64,000 bases of DNA, taken from NCBI GenBank assembly GCA_003512955.1, contig DOTG01000044.1, positions 165,981-229,980 of the forward strand, written 5' to 3'. Positions 54,879 through 62,666 of this stretch are shown here, one piece after another; position 1 is the stretch's first letter; every line of letters starts with the position of its first letter. The position numbers were made by a program, and so were the translations under genes. The notes beneath the pieces were generated by a model, which was not told where the DNA came from, did no database searches, and worked only from the letters and a program-made list of their open reading frames with translations. This DNA comes from Marinilabiliales bacterium. GTDB taxonomy: Bacteria; Bacteroidota; Bacteroidia; Bacteroidales; SZUA-534.

Positions 54879-56633
54879 TTACCATCCTCCGCCTCCACCA
54901 CCTGAGGTTGAGCCCACTTTGGTTACCACACTTGAAACGGTAAAGCTGGTGTATTTGGTTCCGGCGGAGTACGTTCCATCGGTGTAAAGTCCATAGCTGG
55001 CCGTACCTGAATGACTTCCCCCTAAGTAAAAATCATACGAACCTGATTCCAGTGCGGGAGACGAAAAGGCCACCGATTGGTATTTTTTTGTAGGTTTGAA
55101 ACTTAACAGTTCTGTCCCCGAAGCATTTTGAATGTGCACCAGCGAACCTGCCGATTGGGTGCTGGTTAAATTAACCAAAACCGATTTCTGGGTTGAAGAT
55201 GTCCCCGGAGCTTGTGCCATTCCTGAACTTCCCACAGCTACTAAAAAGCCTCCCGATATTGAAAAAGAACCATCATAGTCCAACGCGGCATTTCCATTAG
55301 AGGTAGGGCCATTTATTAACAGCGTTCCCCCTGACATTACCACAGAACCATTCACATCCACACCGTCACCTGTTGATTCCACGGCTATAAATCCTCCGCT
55401 CATGGTAAATGAACAGGTCCCTGTACTGACCATCCCACCTCCCGGACCTTCGGTGGTAGTGCTTCCATCGGCTGCATTAATACCATCATCGCCAGCTACA
55501 AGCAAAACGGTCCCTTCATTTAATGTGATGGTCTTGCTTTCCAAACCTTCATAGCATTTCTGTATATCGAAAATTCCACCGTTAACAATCAGGCCCACAT
55601 CGGCATGCAGGGCATCATCGCCTGAGTTGATGGTGTAATTTCCGCCATAGGTGGTAAGGTAGCCATTGGTATGCAGTGCATCGTCAGCTGCGTTGAGATT
55701 AAAGTTTCCCCCTTCGATGCAGACACTCACCGTTCCCTTTATTCCTTTTGCCGATAAACTGCTTGTGTAACTGCTGCTCCCACCTCCGGACTGGATGATG
55801 AAATCGCCATAAGTAATATCCACATCGGTTTGAGCCGCAATTGCATCGCCCCCGGCTACCAATTGGTAAGTTCCTTTATCAATAGTAATAAATCCCATGG
55901 AAGCATCATCTTCGTTATCGGATTTCAGTGCATCGCCATTGGATATAATATTAAAAGTCCCATCGTGTACCAGCAGGTAATCTTTTCCTCTGATGCCGTC
56001 GTCGGCAGCGGTAATTGTAAAATTTCCATTTTGGATAACAAGCCCGTCTTTGGTGTTGATGGCATCGTTAAAGTTGGCATCTATGGTTAACGAACCCGTG
56101 CCGCAAATGGACAAATTTTGCTTGCTGAAAAGAGTGGCGTTGGGCTCCTCTTCTTCGGCATCCTCATAAGTATAAGTGGAACCATCTGTTAAAAAATTTT
56201 CGGAACCTTCGTTCAGAACCAGGATGGTTTTAGCACAGTTTTTAATGTAAATCGGAGCAGAGCTTGAATGAGAAATATCCACTCCATCGAGAATGATCCG
56301 CACCAAATCGTTTTCGCCGGCATTTACCACCAATTGCCCGTTAGATAGCGAACCTGCAACATGGTAAGTTCCTGCAACAGTAAACGTAATAGTGCTCCCG
56401 TTAATGGTAGCTACTCCGGAATTGATTGAGATGGAACCCCCATTCAACGTTATCTGAATTTCGGAGGAGGTATCCCAGGTGTAATCACTTGCTTCTTCGT
56501 GCGTATCGGCATTTGGCACCAAAACCACCTCTTCGTCAGAAGTTGTGGAATCTTCAAAAAGGTCTCCACATGAATTCAAACTTATTATTAAGGGCAAAAG
56601 GAGTATCAATTTTAACCTTCTGATTTGTTTCAT
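54879..56633 (-). CDS. Carbohydrate-binding (Cthe_2159-type) beta-helix lipoprotein
   Basis: I place the start at 56633 (584 residues): a GGAAAA sequence lies just upstream, and MKQIRRLKL...SLNSC is a lipoprotein signal with cysteine 22. The frame is open to 57020 but the added residues do not look coding. The mature protein repeats beta-helix rungs (GGNYTINSGDDAL, DGIRGKD, DDGINAADG, TGDGVDVNG) typical of the DUF4353/Cthe_2159 family, a calcium-dependent, acidic-sugar-binding right-handed beta-helix. It ends in a glycine-rich tail (SGGGGGGW), an unusual terminus. No enzymatic motif is seen. Probably surface-exposed polysaccharide binding. Confidence 0.87.
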   Translation of the reverse strand: MKQIRRLKLILLLPLIISLNSCGDLFEDSTTSDEEVVLVPNADTHEEASDYTWDTSSEIQITLNGGSISINSGVATINGSTITFTVAGTYHVAGSLSNGQLVVNAGENDLVRIILDGVDISHSSSAPIYIKNCAKTILVLNEGSENFLTDGSTYTYEDAEEEEPNATLFSKQNLSICGTGSLTIDANFNDAINTKDGLVIQNGNFTITAADDGIRGKDYLLVHDGTFNIISNGDALKSDNEDDASMGFITIDKGTYQLVAGGDAIAAQTDVDITYGDFIIQSGGGSSSYTSSLSAKGIKGTVSVCIEGGNFNLNAADDALHTNGYLTTYGGNYTINSGDDALHADVGLIVNGGIFDIQKCYEGLESKTITLNEGTVLLVAGDDGINAADGSTTTEGPGGGMVSTGTCSFTMSGGFIAVESTGDGVDVNGSVVMSGGTLLINGPTSNGNAALDYDGSFSISGGFLVAVGSSGMAQAPGTSSTQKSVLVNLTSTQSAGSLVHIQNASGTELLSFKPTKKYQSVAFSSPALESGSYDFYLGGSHSGTASYGLYTDGTYSAGTKYTSFTVSSVVTKVGSTSGGGGGGW

Positions 56634-56651
56634 TTCAATTTTCCGCTTCAT

Positions 56652-57175
56652 TTCTAATACTTTTTTTCTTTTGATTGTATATGATGTTAACTGACCTTTA
56701 AAAGTAAGAATCATCAAATCTAAAAGTAGGTGGTTTACCGGATGTGGAAAAAACGAATCAACTATTGGCTGAAAAATGTCAATGAATTTGACCTTCTTAT
56801 CAATGAAAGCTCCGTCCTGAATTAAGGGTTGATAATCTGTGCAAGGATGCATCTGCAAAAGTTTTGACCACAATTGCCCTTTACTATTCACTTTAAACCG
56901 CCAAAATTCATTAGCCACTAAAGCACGAAAACACAAAAGCTGGAGTACCGGTTTTATATACTTAGTAAAATTTAGTGTCTTGGTTTTAGTGCAAAAAAAA
57001 AGAGTTGTCTTTTGTTTCAAAGTAGTAAAAAATAGCTGATTCTATTGGTTTAAAAAGGGATTGTATATTTTCCCCCACAACACAAATGATAAAAAAATGT
57101 ATTATTTAACATTTTTGAACTAATTTAAAAACTAATTTTACGTGCACTTTTTATTAACCTTAACATAGTAACATT
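56652..57175. other. 524-bp divergent intergenic region
   Basis: Between the beta-helix lipoprotein and the bacteriohemerythrin gene. It contains an imperfect inverted repeat at 56915-56992 of the spacer type rich in CACTAAAGCACG phrases. No gene is visible; a long open frame exists on the minus strand but is judged non-coding. Confidence 0.5.
56915..56992. repeat. Imperfect inverted repeat of CACTAAA phrases
   Basis: Left arm CCACTAAAGCACGAAAACAC (from 56915) and right arm TTTAGTGTCTTGGTTTTAGT (from 56971) are imperfect complements separated by about 30 bases. This resembles spacer repeats common in Bacteroidota genomes. Confidence 0.5.
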
Positions 57176-57583
57176 ATGGCTTTTTTGACTTGGACTGATT
57201 CAATGAGTGTTAAAATTGAATCTATCGACAAACAACACCAAAAACTTATCGGGATGATCAGTGACTTTTATGAAAACATTAAAACACGATCAAACAACGA
57301 TAATATCTTGAAACTTGTTGACGGGATGAAGAAATACACGTTAGAACATTTCCGTTACGAGGAAAAATTTATGCAGCAGTTTAATTATCCCGGGTATGTG
57401 GAACACAAACATGAACACGACCTGTTTGTAACAAAAGTAAATGCGCTGGAAGAAAAATATAAGAGTGGCAAGATTATCGTATCCTATGAGATTACCAGCT
57501 TTTTAAAAGATTGGATTACCAACCATATTCAAGGAGTTGATAAAAAATACAGCGATTTTTTAGTAAAGAACGGGGTTGAGTAA
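57176..57583 (+). CDS. Bacteriohemerythrin (diiron oxygen-binding protein)
   Basis: A 135-residue single-domain hemerythrin with all iron ligands: His21 (DKQH), His58 and Glu62 (HFRYE), His77 and His81 (HKHEH), His117 and Asp122 (HIQGVD). It binds O2 reversibly and may deliver or buffer oxygen or sense it. Length and ligand pattern are typical. It ends in a terminator whose stem includes its stop codon. It is convergent with the LytS-like kinase. Confidence 0.96.
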   Translation: MAFLTWTDSMSVKIESIDKQHQKLIGMISDFYENIKTRSNNDNILKLVDGMKKYTLEHFRYEEKFMQQFNYPGYVEHKHEHDLFVTKVNALEEKYKSGKIIVSYEITSFLKDWITNHIQGVDKKYSDFLVKNGVE

Positions 57584-57596
57584 CCAACCCCGTTTT
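57569..57596. terminator. Terminator between convergent genes
   Basis: Perfect 10-bp stem AACGGGGTTG (57569-57578) / CAACCCCGTT (57585-57594) with a 6-base loop containing the hemerythrin stop codon, followed by TT. It can serve both the hemerythrin gene and the leftward kinase. Confidence 0.85.
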
Positions 57597-57602
57597 GGGA
57601 TG

Positions 57603-59741
57603 CTAACTATTCAGCACCTCATGAATGGTTAAGAACAGATCGCGTTTGGAAACAGGTTTGGCAATGTAGCCATGGCAGCCCAGACCCAAATACTTTTCAC
57701 GTTCTTCAGAAAAAGTGTATGCGGTCTGGACAATTATCTTGGTATCGTAACCTCTTTCTTTAATTTCCCCCAAACATTCCAAGCCCGATTTGTAGGGCAT
57801 GTTTATATCGAGCAGGATCAAATCCGGGACCTCTTTTTCGAGAATTTCCATCACCTTAAGCCCATTTTCCGCGTAAAGAATCTTTATGGGGTAATTGTTG
57901 AAAAGTTCCTTCAGGTAGATGTAGGAACTGAAATCGTCCTCGGCAATTAAAATGGTTATGTTTGAAAGAAGCTGCTCTGTTGAGCTCAATGTTTTCTTGA
58001 CTGTATGCTTCAATTGACATTCCATACATGGGATTTTGAAATAAAATGTTGTACCTTTGTTCAACTCCGATTCGAACCAGATGAAACCGCCCAAAAGTTC
58101 AACAATTCCTTTACATATTGTCAATCCAAGTCCTATTCCTTCGTGGAACATATTTTCTTCTATTTGGCGGAATCGTTGAAATATCAATTCATATTTGTCT
58201 TTGGGGATGCCTCTGCCCTGATCCTTTACGTAAGCCACAAACCAAGGCTGATTATCCTCGTCCACTACCCGGTAACCTATCTCAATAGTCCCTTCCGTCG
58301 AATACTTTACGGCATTGCTCATCAGGTTTTCAAAAATCTGTTTTACCCTGGCCAAATCCGTTTTAAGGACCAAATCTTCAAATTCCTTGTTGACGGCCAC
58401 TTTTATCATTAATTTCTCTTTGGCGGCAAACGCTTCACTTTTTTTCACTGTTTCAACAGCAGTATGAATTAATTCAATCGCCATCCCTTTGGTGAAATTC
58501 AGGTTCATCTGTTTGGCCTCAATCTTTGAAACATCCATTATATCGTTGATTATTTGTAACAACCGGTGGCTGGCCCGGTTGATGATGTTGGCATATTGAA
58601 GGGTTTTGGCATCGTTTTCAACATTTTTTGAAATAATGTTCGAAAAGCCCATGATGGCATTGAGCGGTGTGCGGATTTCATGGCTCATGTTGGCCAAAAA
58701 CACCGACTTTAGTTTATCGCTTTCCTCTGCTTTGTTTTTGGCCTCGATTAATTCCGTCTCATTTTGTTTTCTGGTGGTAATGTTTTCACCAATTTTGGCC
58801 ACTCCAACAACGTTACCGTTCTCATCTTTCAAAATAGAATTATACCATGCTATTTGCAGGGTTTCGCCTGATTTGGTAATTAATTCATTTTCATGATTTA
58901 AAATATCATCCGGGTGGTTCAATATTTTTTGGAATATCTTATGTGTCCGTTCACGGTTCTTTTTTGGAATAAAATGGTCGAACCAGTTAACACCAATAAC
59001 CTCCAGTTGGGTATAACCCGTTGTATGAAAAAAATACTGATTGGCAAAAGTTATGTTTCCCTGTTTATCGAACAATACTGAAATCAGATTGATGTTTTCG
59101 AGAATCCCGGTAAACCTGCGTTCCATCTCCACCAAGTGGTTCATGGCTTTGCGGTTTTGCCAATTGGCGAATTGGCGGAGCATTAACATCCCCAGCAGCA
59201 TTGTGCCAGGAGTATAGATAAGTATCAGGGGTATGGCTATAGTTGTTAAGGTAGTGAGAAATTTATCGGAAGGAAGGAATAAGGTGCATAGCAACATGGA
59301 AATATGGACCAACAGGCCCATGATTAACAATTCCCAATAATATTTTTTTGAATAATGCCATTTGGGACGGAAATACCGCCACAACAGACCAATGGCACCT
59401 GACGAAATGATGACTGCAACCCCCATGGCGGCACCATCGCCCCCAAGGGAAATCCGGTACCAGGCAGCCATTAACATGGCTATAAATGTTGGAACAGGTC
59501 CAAAGAACAAACCTGAGACAGACAGTAGGATAGACCGGGTATCGAAAACAATCCCAGGCACTAATGTCCAGGGGGTCATCATTACAATAAGTGCAATGGT
59601 TCCGATAAGAACCCCAATAATAATTTTACGGATCAGGCTTTTGGAATCCTCTTTTTTTACCCATGAATAATCATAAATCATGGTAAAAGCCAACAAAATG
59701 GCAATGTTTTGAATAAGACCTAAGATAATGGATTGCTGCAT
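57603..59741 (-). CDS. LytS-like 5TM-PAS hybrid histidine kinase with C-terminal receiver
   Basis: A 712-residue membrane kinase. The N-terminus (about 1-200) has five to six transmembrane helices of the 5TMR-LYT type (GVLIGTIALIVMMTPWTLVPG, SGLFFGPVPTFIAMLMAAWYR), the input region of LytS-type cell wall sensors. A PAS domain (about 210-335), HisKA (NMSHEIRTPLN), HATPase (DQGRGIP, GIGLGL) and a C-terminal REC domain (LILLDINMP, IAKPV) follow. It probably senses a membrane or muropeptide-type signal; partner regulator not adjacent. Convergent with the hemerythrin gene. Confidence 0.92.
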   Translation of the reverse strand: MQQSIILGLIQNIAILLAFTMIYDYSWVKKEDSKSLIRKIIIGVLIGTIALIVMMTPWTLVPGIVFDTRSILLSVSGLFFGPVPTFIAMLMAAWYRISLGGDGAAMGVAVIISSGAIGLLWRYFRPKWHYSKKYYWELLIMGLLVHISMLLCTLFLPSDKFLTTLTTIAIPLILIYTPGTMLLGMLMLRQFANWQNRKAMNHLVEMERRFTGILENINLISVLFDKQGNITFANQYFFHTTGYTQLEVIGVNWFDHFIPKKNRERTHKIFQKILNHPDDILNHENELITKSGETLQIAWYNSILKDENGNVVGVAKIGENITTRKQNETELIEAKNKAEESDKLKSVFLANMSHEIRTPLNAIMGFSNIISKNVENDAKTLQYANIINRASHRLLQIINDIMDVSKIEAKQMNLNFTKGMAIELIHTAVETVKKSEAFAAKEKLMIKVAVNKEFEDLVLKTDLARVKQIFENLMSNAVKYSTEGTIEIGYRVVDEDNQPWFVAYVKDQGRGIPKDKYELIFQRFRQIEENMFHEGIGLGLTICKGIVELLGGFIWFESELNKGTTFYFKIPCMECQLKHTVKKTLSSTEQLLSNITILIAEDDFSSYIYLKELFNNYPIKILYAENGLKVMEILEKEVPDLILLDINMPYKSGLECLGEIKERGYDTKIIVQTAYTFSEEREKYLGLGCHGYIAKPVSKRDLFLTIHEVLNS

Positions 59742-60189
59742 ATATCAATAAGTTGAATTATGTGGAAAAAAAGAACTTTAAACGGCTTTAAGTTACTAAA
59801 AAAAGGATTGGGTCAACAAATTGTTTAAAGGCCAGACCATCTTTTAAGGATTTTCATTACAATTAACTTCTTTTTTTACCGTCTCCCGTTTTATTCCCTT
59901 TTAAAACGGGTAAATTTTATATTTAACATAACTTTTTTCACCTCAAATCACAAGAATCCCAGAGGAAATCCCTAGAATCCCACAGGTCATCACATTTTTT
60001 TGGAAATAAATAAGTTATGGTTTAGTATTGATAAAGAATTTTACTGAATTATTTTAACCAAAAACAACCCAAAAATGAAATATAACTCACACCCTTTTGT
60101 TTTATACTGCCCATTATAGGGAGATATATACGTAAAAACTGAGGTTATATAATAGTTGTGCTTCATATTAAAAAGACACCGAATTAACC
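59742..60189. other. 448-bp divergent intergenic region with hairpin and direct repeats
   Basis: A 9-bp stem (CCCGTTTTA 59885-59893 / TAAAACGGG 59902-59910) and two 13-base direct repeats, AGAATCCCAGAGG (59953-59965) and AGAATCCCACAGG (59974-59986), 21 bp apart, which equals two helical turns and could bind a regulator. No gene is visible. Confidence 0.5.
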
Positions 60190-61782
60190 ATGAAAGCAGA
60201 ATTTTTAGGACATGGATTAAATAACAAATCGAATACAGTACATTACTATCTGCGAAAATCATTTTTGGATAGTAACTATGATACTTTTATTGGATTTTCT
60301 GCTTACACAAAAAAAACTGGACTTGATTTGATTTCAAAAGAACTTCTTGAAGCTAAGAAGAGATATAAAAATATTACATTTTATCTTGGGGTGGCTGAAA
60401 AGGGAACATCAAAAGAAGCATTAGAGTTTTTAATAAAAAATGAAATAAAAACATATACCTTTTGTTCAGGAACTACTTATATTTTCCATCCTAAAATTTT
60501 CTTTTTTGAAGGTGATTCTGAAAAAAGAATGATAATAGGTTCTTCAAATCTTACAAAAACTGGGTTGACAATTAATGGGAATATTGAAGCGTCCGTTCTT
60601 TTAGATTATTCAAAATCAGACAGTAGTGGATTAAAACTGCAAAGACAATATTTTGAGTATTTTGACGAAATTCTAAGTGGTAAAAATCAGCTTGTTAAAA
60701 TACTTACACCAGAGTTACTTGATAAATTTATCAAAGATGGTACTGTGGTTGAAGAGCGTTTCACCTTTGAAAATGAAAATAGAAAAAATAAGAAAGACAA
60801 TTTAGGCGAAAGAAAAAAGAGAGCGAAACAATCGGAAGAAAACATTGAAGAAAATAAAAAACCAAAAAATAATGTAAGCGATACCAATTCAAAACTAAGT
60901 GTAACAGCAAAGTATCTTGAAACTTGGGATGAAATGTTTGAATTATTTAAAGGCTTCAAAAAACAAACAGGAAGTGTCACGGTACCCAGTGACTATCCTA
61001 TTAATGCATTATACAGATGGTATCGGCTACAAAAGATATTTTACGCAGACGATTCAATTAATGCCGAATATGAATTAAAATATGAACATATCGAACGGCT
61101 TTTGAATGAAGGTTTTTATTTAGAAGATGCGCATGAGCTTTTACAGCAAAATATTGAAGATGAATGGTTAAGTATTCTATCAGACGCTTTAGCAAATCGA
61201 AAAGAGAAAGTTAAAATTCAAGTCAATCATCGATACAAGTTTAACGGAAACAGACTTGGTACTTGGCTTGTAGGAGTAAGTCAAGCTAATAAAGGGGATA
61301 AGCCAAAACCGAGGAAAGTTGAATTAAAAAAGAAAATTGAAAAACTTGGTTTTGACTTTACCAAAACTAGCAGAAAACCTGAGCATTCCGCAAGTAGATT
61401 CTTAGAACAATTGCTTAATGATAAAAATCCAATAAAAGTTGAATATCAAAAGTTATTTAACCGACAAATGTTGCCGAGAAGTAAAAAAATTCCGCCAGAA
61501 TTAAAACAAGAAATTAATACTGCATGGGAGCTTCAATTTAATGAACCGAGAAGTTGGGATAAAATAACAAGAGATAAAGACAGGACTGACGAATGGAAAG
61601 AATTTAGGTATAATAAATCACTGAATCCCTTAGGAAAATGGATTACAGGTGAATCAAATATGAGTAAATTGTATAATTATGTCTATCATAAGAGAAAGGA
61701 TAAAAAGAAAATGGATTTAGTAATAGACAAATTTACAGTTGAAGAACTTAACGAATTAAGAAATGAAGGATTTCCAGTATAA
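60190..61782 (+). CDS. PLD-type nuclease fused to helicase-associated (HA) repeats
   Basis: A 530-residue protein. The N-terminal domain (about 1-180) is of the phospholipase-D/NgoFVII restriction-nuclease type, with the HxK motif in FHPKIFFF and SSNLT plus the following acidic residue NIEAS. A charged linker (about 185-235) leads to at least two HA-type repeats (about 243-315, WDEMFELFKGFKKQTG...VP...; about 322-395, NRLGTWLV...LKKKIEKLGFDF) and a third degenerate one (about 485-530). HA repeats normally end helicase proteins and bind nucleic acid; here no helicase is present. Markedly AT-rich codon use suggests horizontal transfer. A single-protein defence role is plausible, unproven. Confidence 0.85.
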   Translation: MKAEFLGHGLNNKSNTVHYYLRKSFLDSNYDTFIGFSAYTKKTGLDLISKELLEAKKRYKNITFYLGVAEKGTSKEALEFLIKNEIKTYTFCSGTTYIFHPKIFFFEGDSEKRMIIGSSNLTKTGLTINGNIEASVLLDYSKSDSSGLKLQRQYFEYFDEILSGKNQLVKILTPELLDKFIKDGTVVEERFTFENENRKNKKDNLGERKKRAKQSEENIEENKKPKNNVSDTNSKLSVTAKYLETWDEMFELFKGFKKQTGSVTVPSDYPINALYRWYRLQKIFYADDSINAEYELKYEHIERLLNEGFYLEDAHELLQQNIEDEWLSILSDALANRKEKVKIQVNHRYKFNGNRLGTWLVGVSQANKGDKPKPRKVELKKKIEKLGFDFTKTSRKPEHSASRFLEQLLNDKNPIKVEYQKLFNRQMLPRSKKIPPELKQEINTAWELQFNEPRSWDKITRDKDRTDEWKEFRYNKSLNPLGKWITGESNMSKLYNYVYHKRKDKKKMDLVIDKFTVEELNELRNEGFPV

Positions 61783-62176
61783 AGAAATACGAAGCACAAC
61801 AATGTATAAAAATAATAGCCGGTTCAATAGTAAATTCAAGAGTTATAGCCCGACTAAACTTTTGTGTAACTTGATAGAAAGTCGCCCGCAACTTAGCGAA
61901 GCGATTTCATGAGCGATAGCGAATAATCGGCAATTTTTCATACCGCAACCGTTACTCTACATAATGAAAAAAACTCTCGTAAATTGAAAAAAATCACTAA
62001 TTAAAATAATTGAAATCAATTTTAGTACAAATATTCTAGCACTGGTTAATGAGATATTTTTTGCATACAGTTATTAGCAATGTATAAATATCTGTAAATA
62101 AATATATGATGGAATAATAAAGGCAACTTTCGTTAGATAAATAACTATCGTATTTAACTTTAAACAGAAGCAAGGT
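61783..62176. other. 394-bp intergenic region with a possible cassette-end repeat
   Basis: Just after the nuclease gene, AATGTATAAAAATAATAGCC (from 61802) and CCGCAACCGTTACTCTACAT (from 61944) form an imperfect inverted repeat about 160 bp across, of a kind found downstream of lineage-specific genes in Bacteroidota. TTTAACTTTA at about 62154 before the next gene resembles a -7 box. No gene is visible. Confidence 0.35.
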
Positions 62177-62662
62177 ATGAAACACAAAAAAGTAAAATTA
62201 ACCGCAATCATTGCAGGTATTGGGGTATCATGGATACAGGCTCAGGAGTCGGTACCTGCCGCGGGAAGTAATGCCTCGGGCAGTGGAGGATCCGTGAGCT
62301 ATTCCATTGGACAGATGGTGTACACCACAAATCCAGGAACGAACGGTTCTGTTGCACAAGGCGTCCAACAGCCTTTTGAAATTTCGGTACTAACCGGGAT
62401 CGGGCAGGCTAAGGAAATAAACCTGATGCTCTCGGCTTATCCAAATCCTACAGCAGAGTCTGTAAAGTTGGAAATTGAGGATGGTAACCCCGAAGGATTC
62501 GGGTACCAGCTTTATGACATCAATGGAAAACTGTTAGAAAGCAAGAAAGTAGTAAGTAACAAAACAGACATTGCTATGAGCAGTTTACTTCCTGCCACTT
62601 ATTTTATTAAAGTAACCAAAGGGAACGAGGAAATTAAAGTATTTAAAATCATTAAAAAATAA
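62177..62662 (+). CDS. Small secreted protein with T9SS type A sorting domain
   Basis: A 161-residue exported protein. Signal peptide ends WIQAQ (about residue 23). A Gly/Ser-rich segment and beta region (about 24-85) precede a T9SS type A sorting domain (about 86-161): LSAYPNPTAESVKLEI, YDINGKLL, LPATYFIKVTKGNEEIKVFKIIKK. Such tails direct proteins through type IX secretion to the cell surface. It lies 4 bp upstream of the long repetitive surface protein gene and is likely co-transcribed. The sorting call is firm, the function is unknown. Confidence 0.93.
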   Translation: MKHKKVKLTAIIAGIGVSWIQAQESVPAAGSNASGSGGSVSYSIGQMVYTTNPGTNGSVAQGVQQPFEISVLTGIGQAKEINLMLSAYPNPTAESVKLEIEDGNPEGFGYQLYDINGKLLESKKVVSNKTDIAMSSLLPATYFIKVTKGNEEIKVFKIIKK

Positions 62663-62666
62663 TGCC

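Noticed and set aside
56634..57020. N-terminal extension of the beta-helix lipoprotein
   Set aside because: The extra residues are not protein-like, cover a spacer repeat, and would hide the lipoprotein signal that starts at 56633.
60041..60262. 73-residue minus-strand frame before the nuclease gene
   Set aside because: It overlaps the start of the nuclease gene antisense, has no recognised features and an AT-rich hydrophobic composition expected by chance.
61786..61970. Integron attC site
   Set aside because: Imperfect inverted repeats are present but no clear GTTRRRY core sites; kept only as a tentative cassette-end finding.
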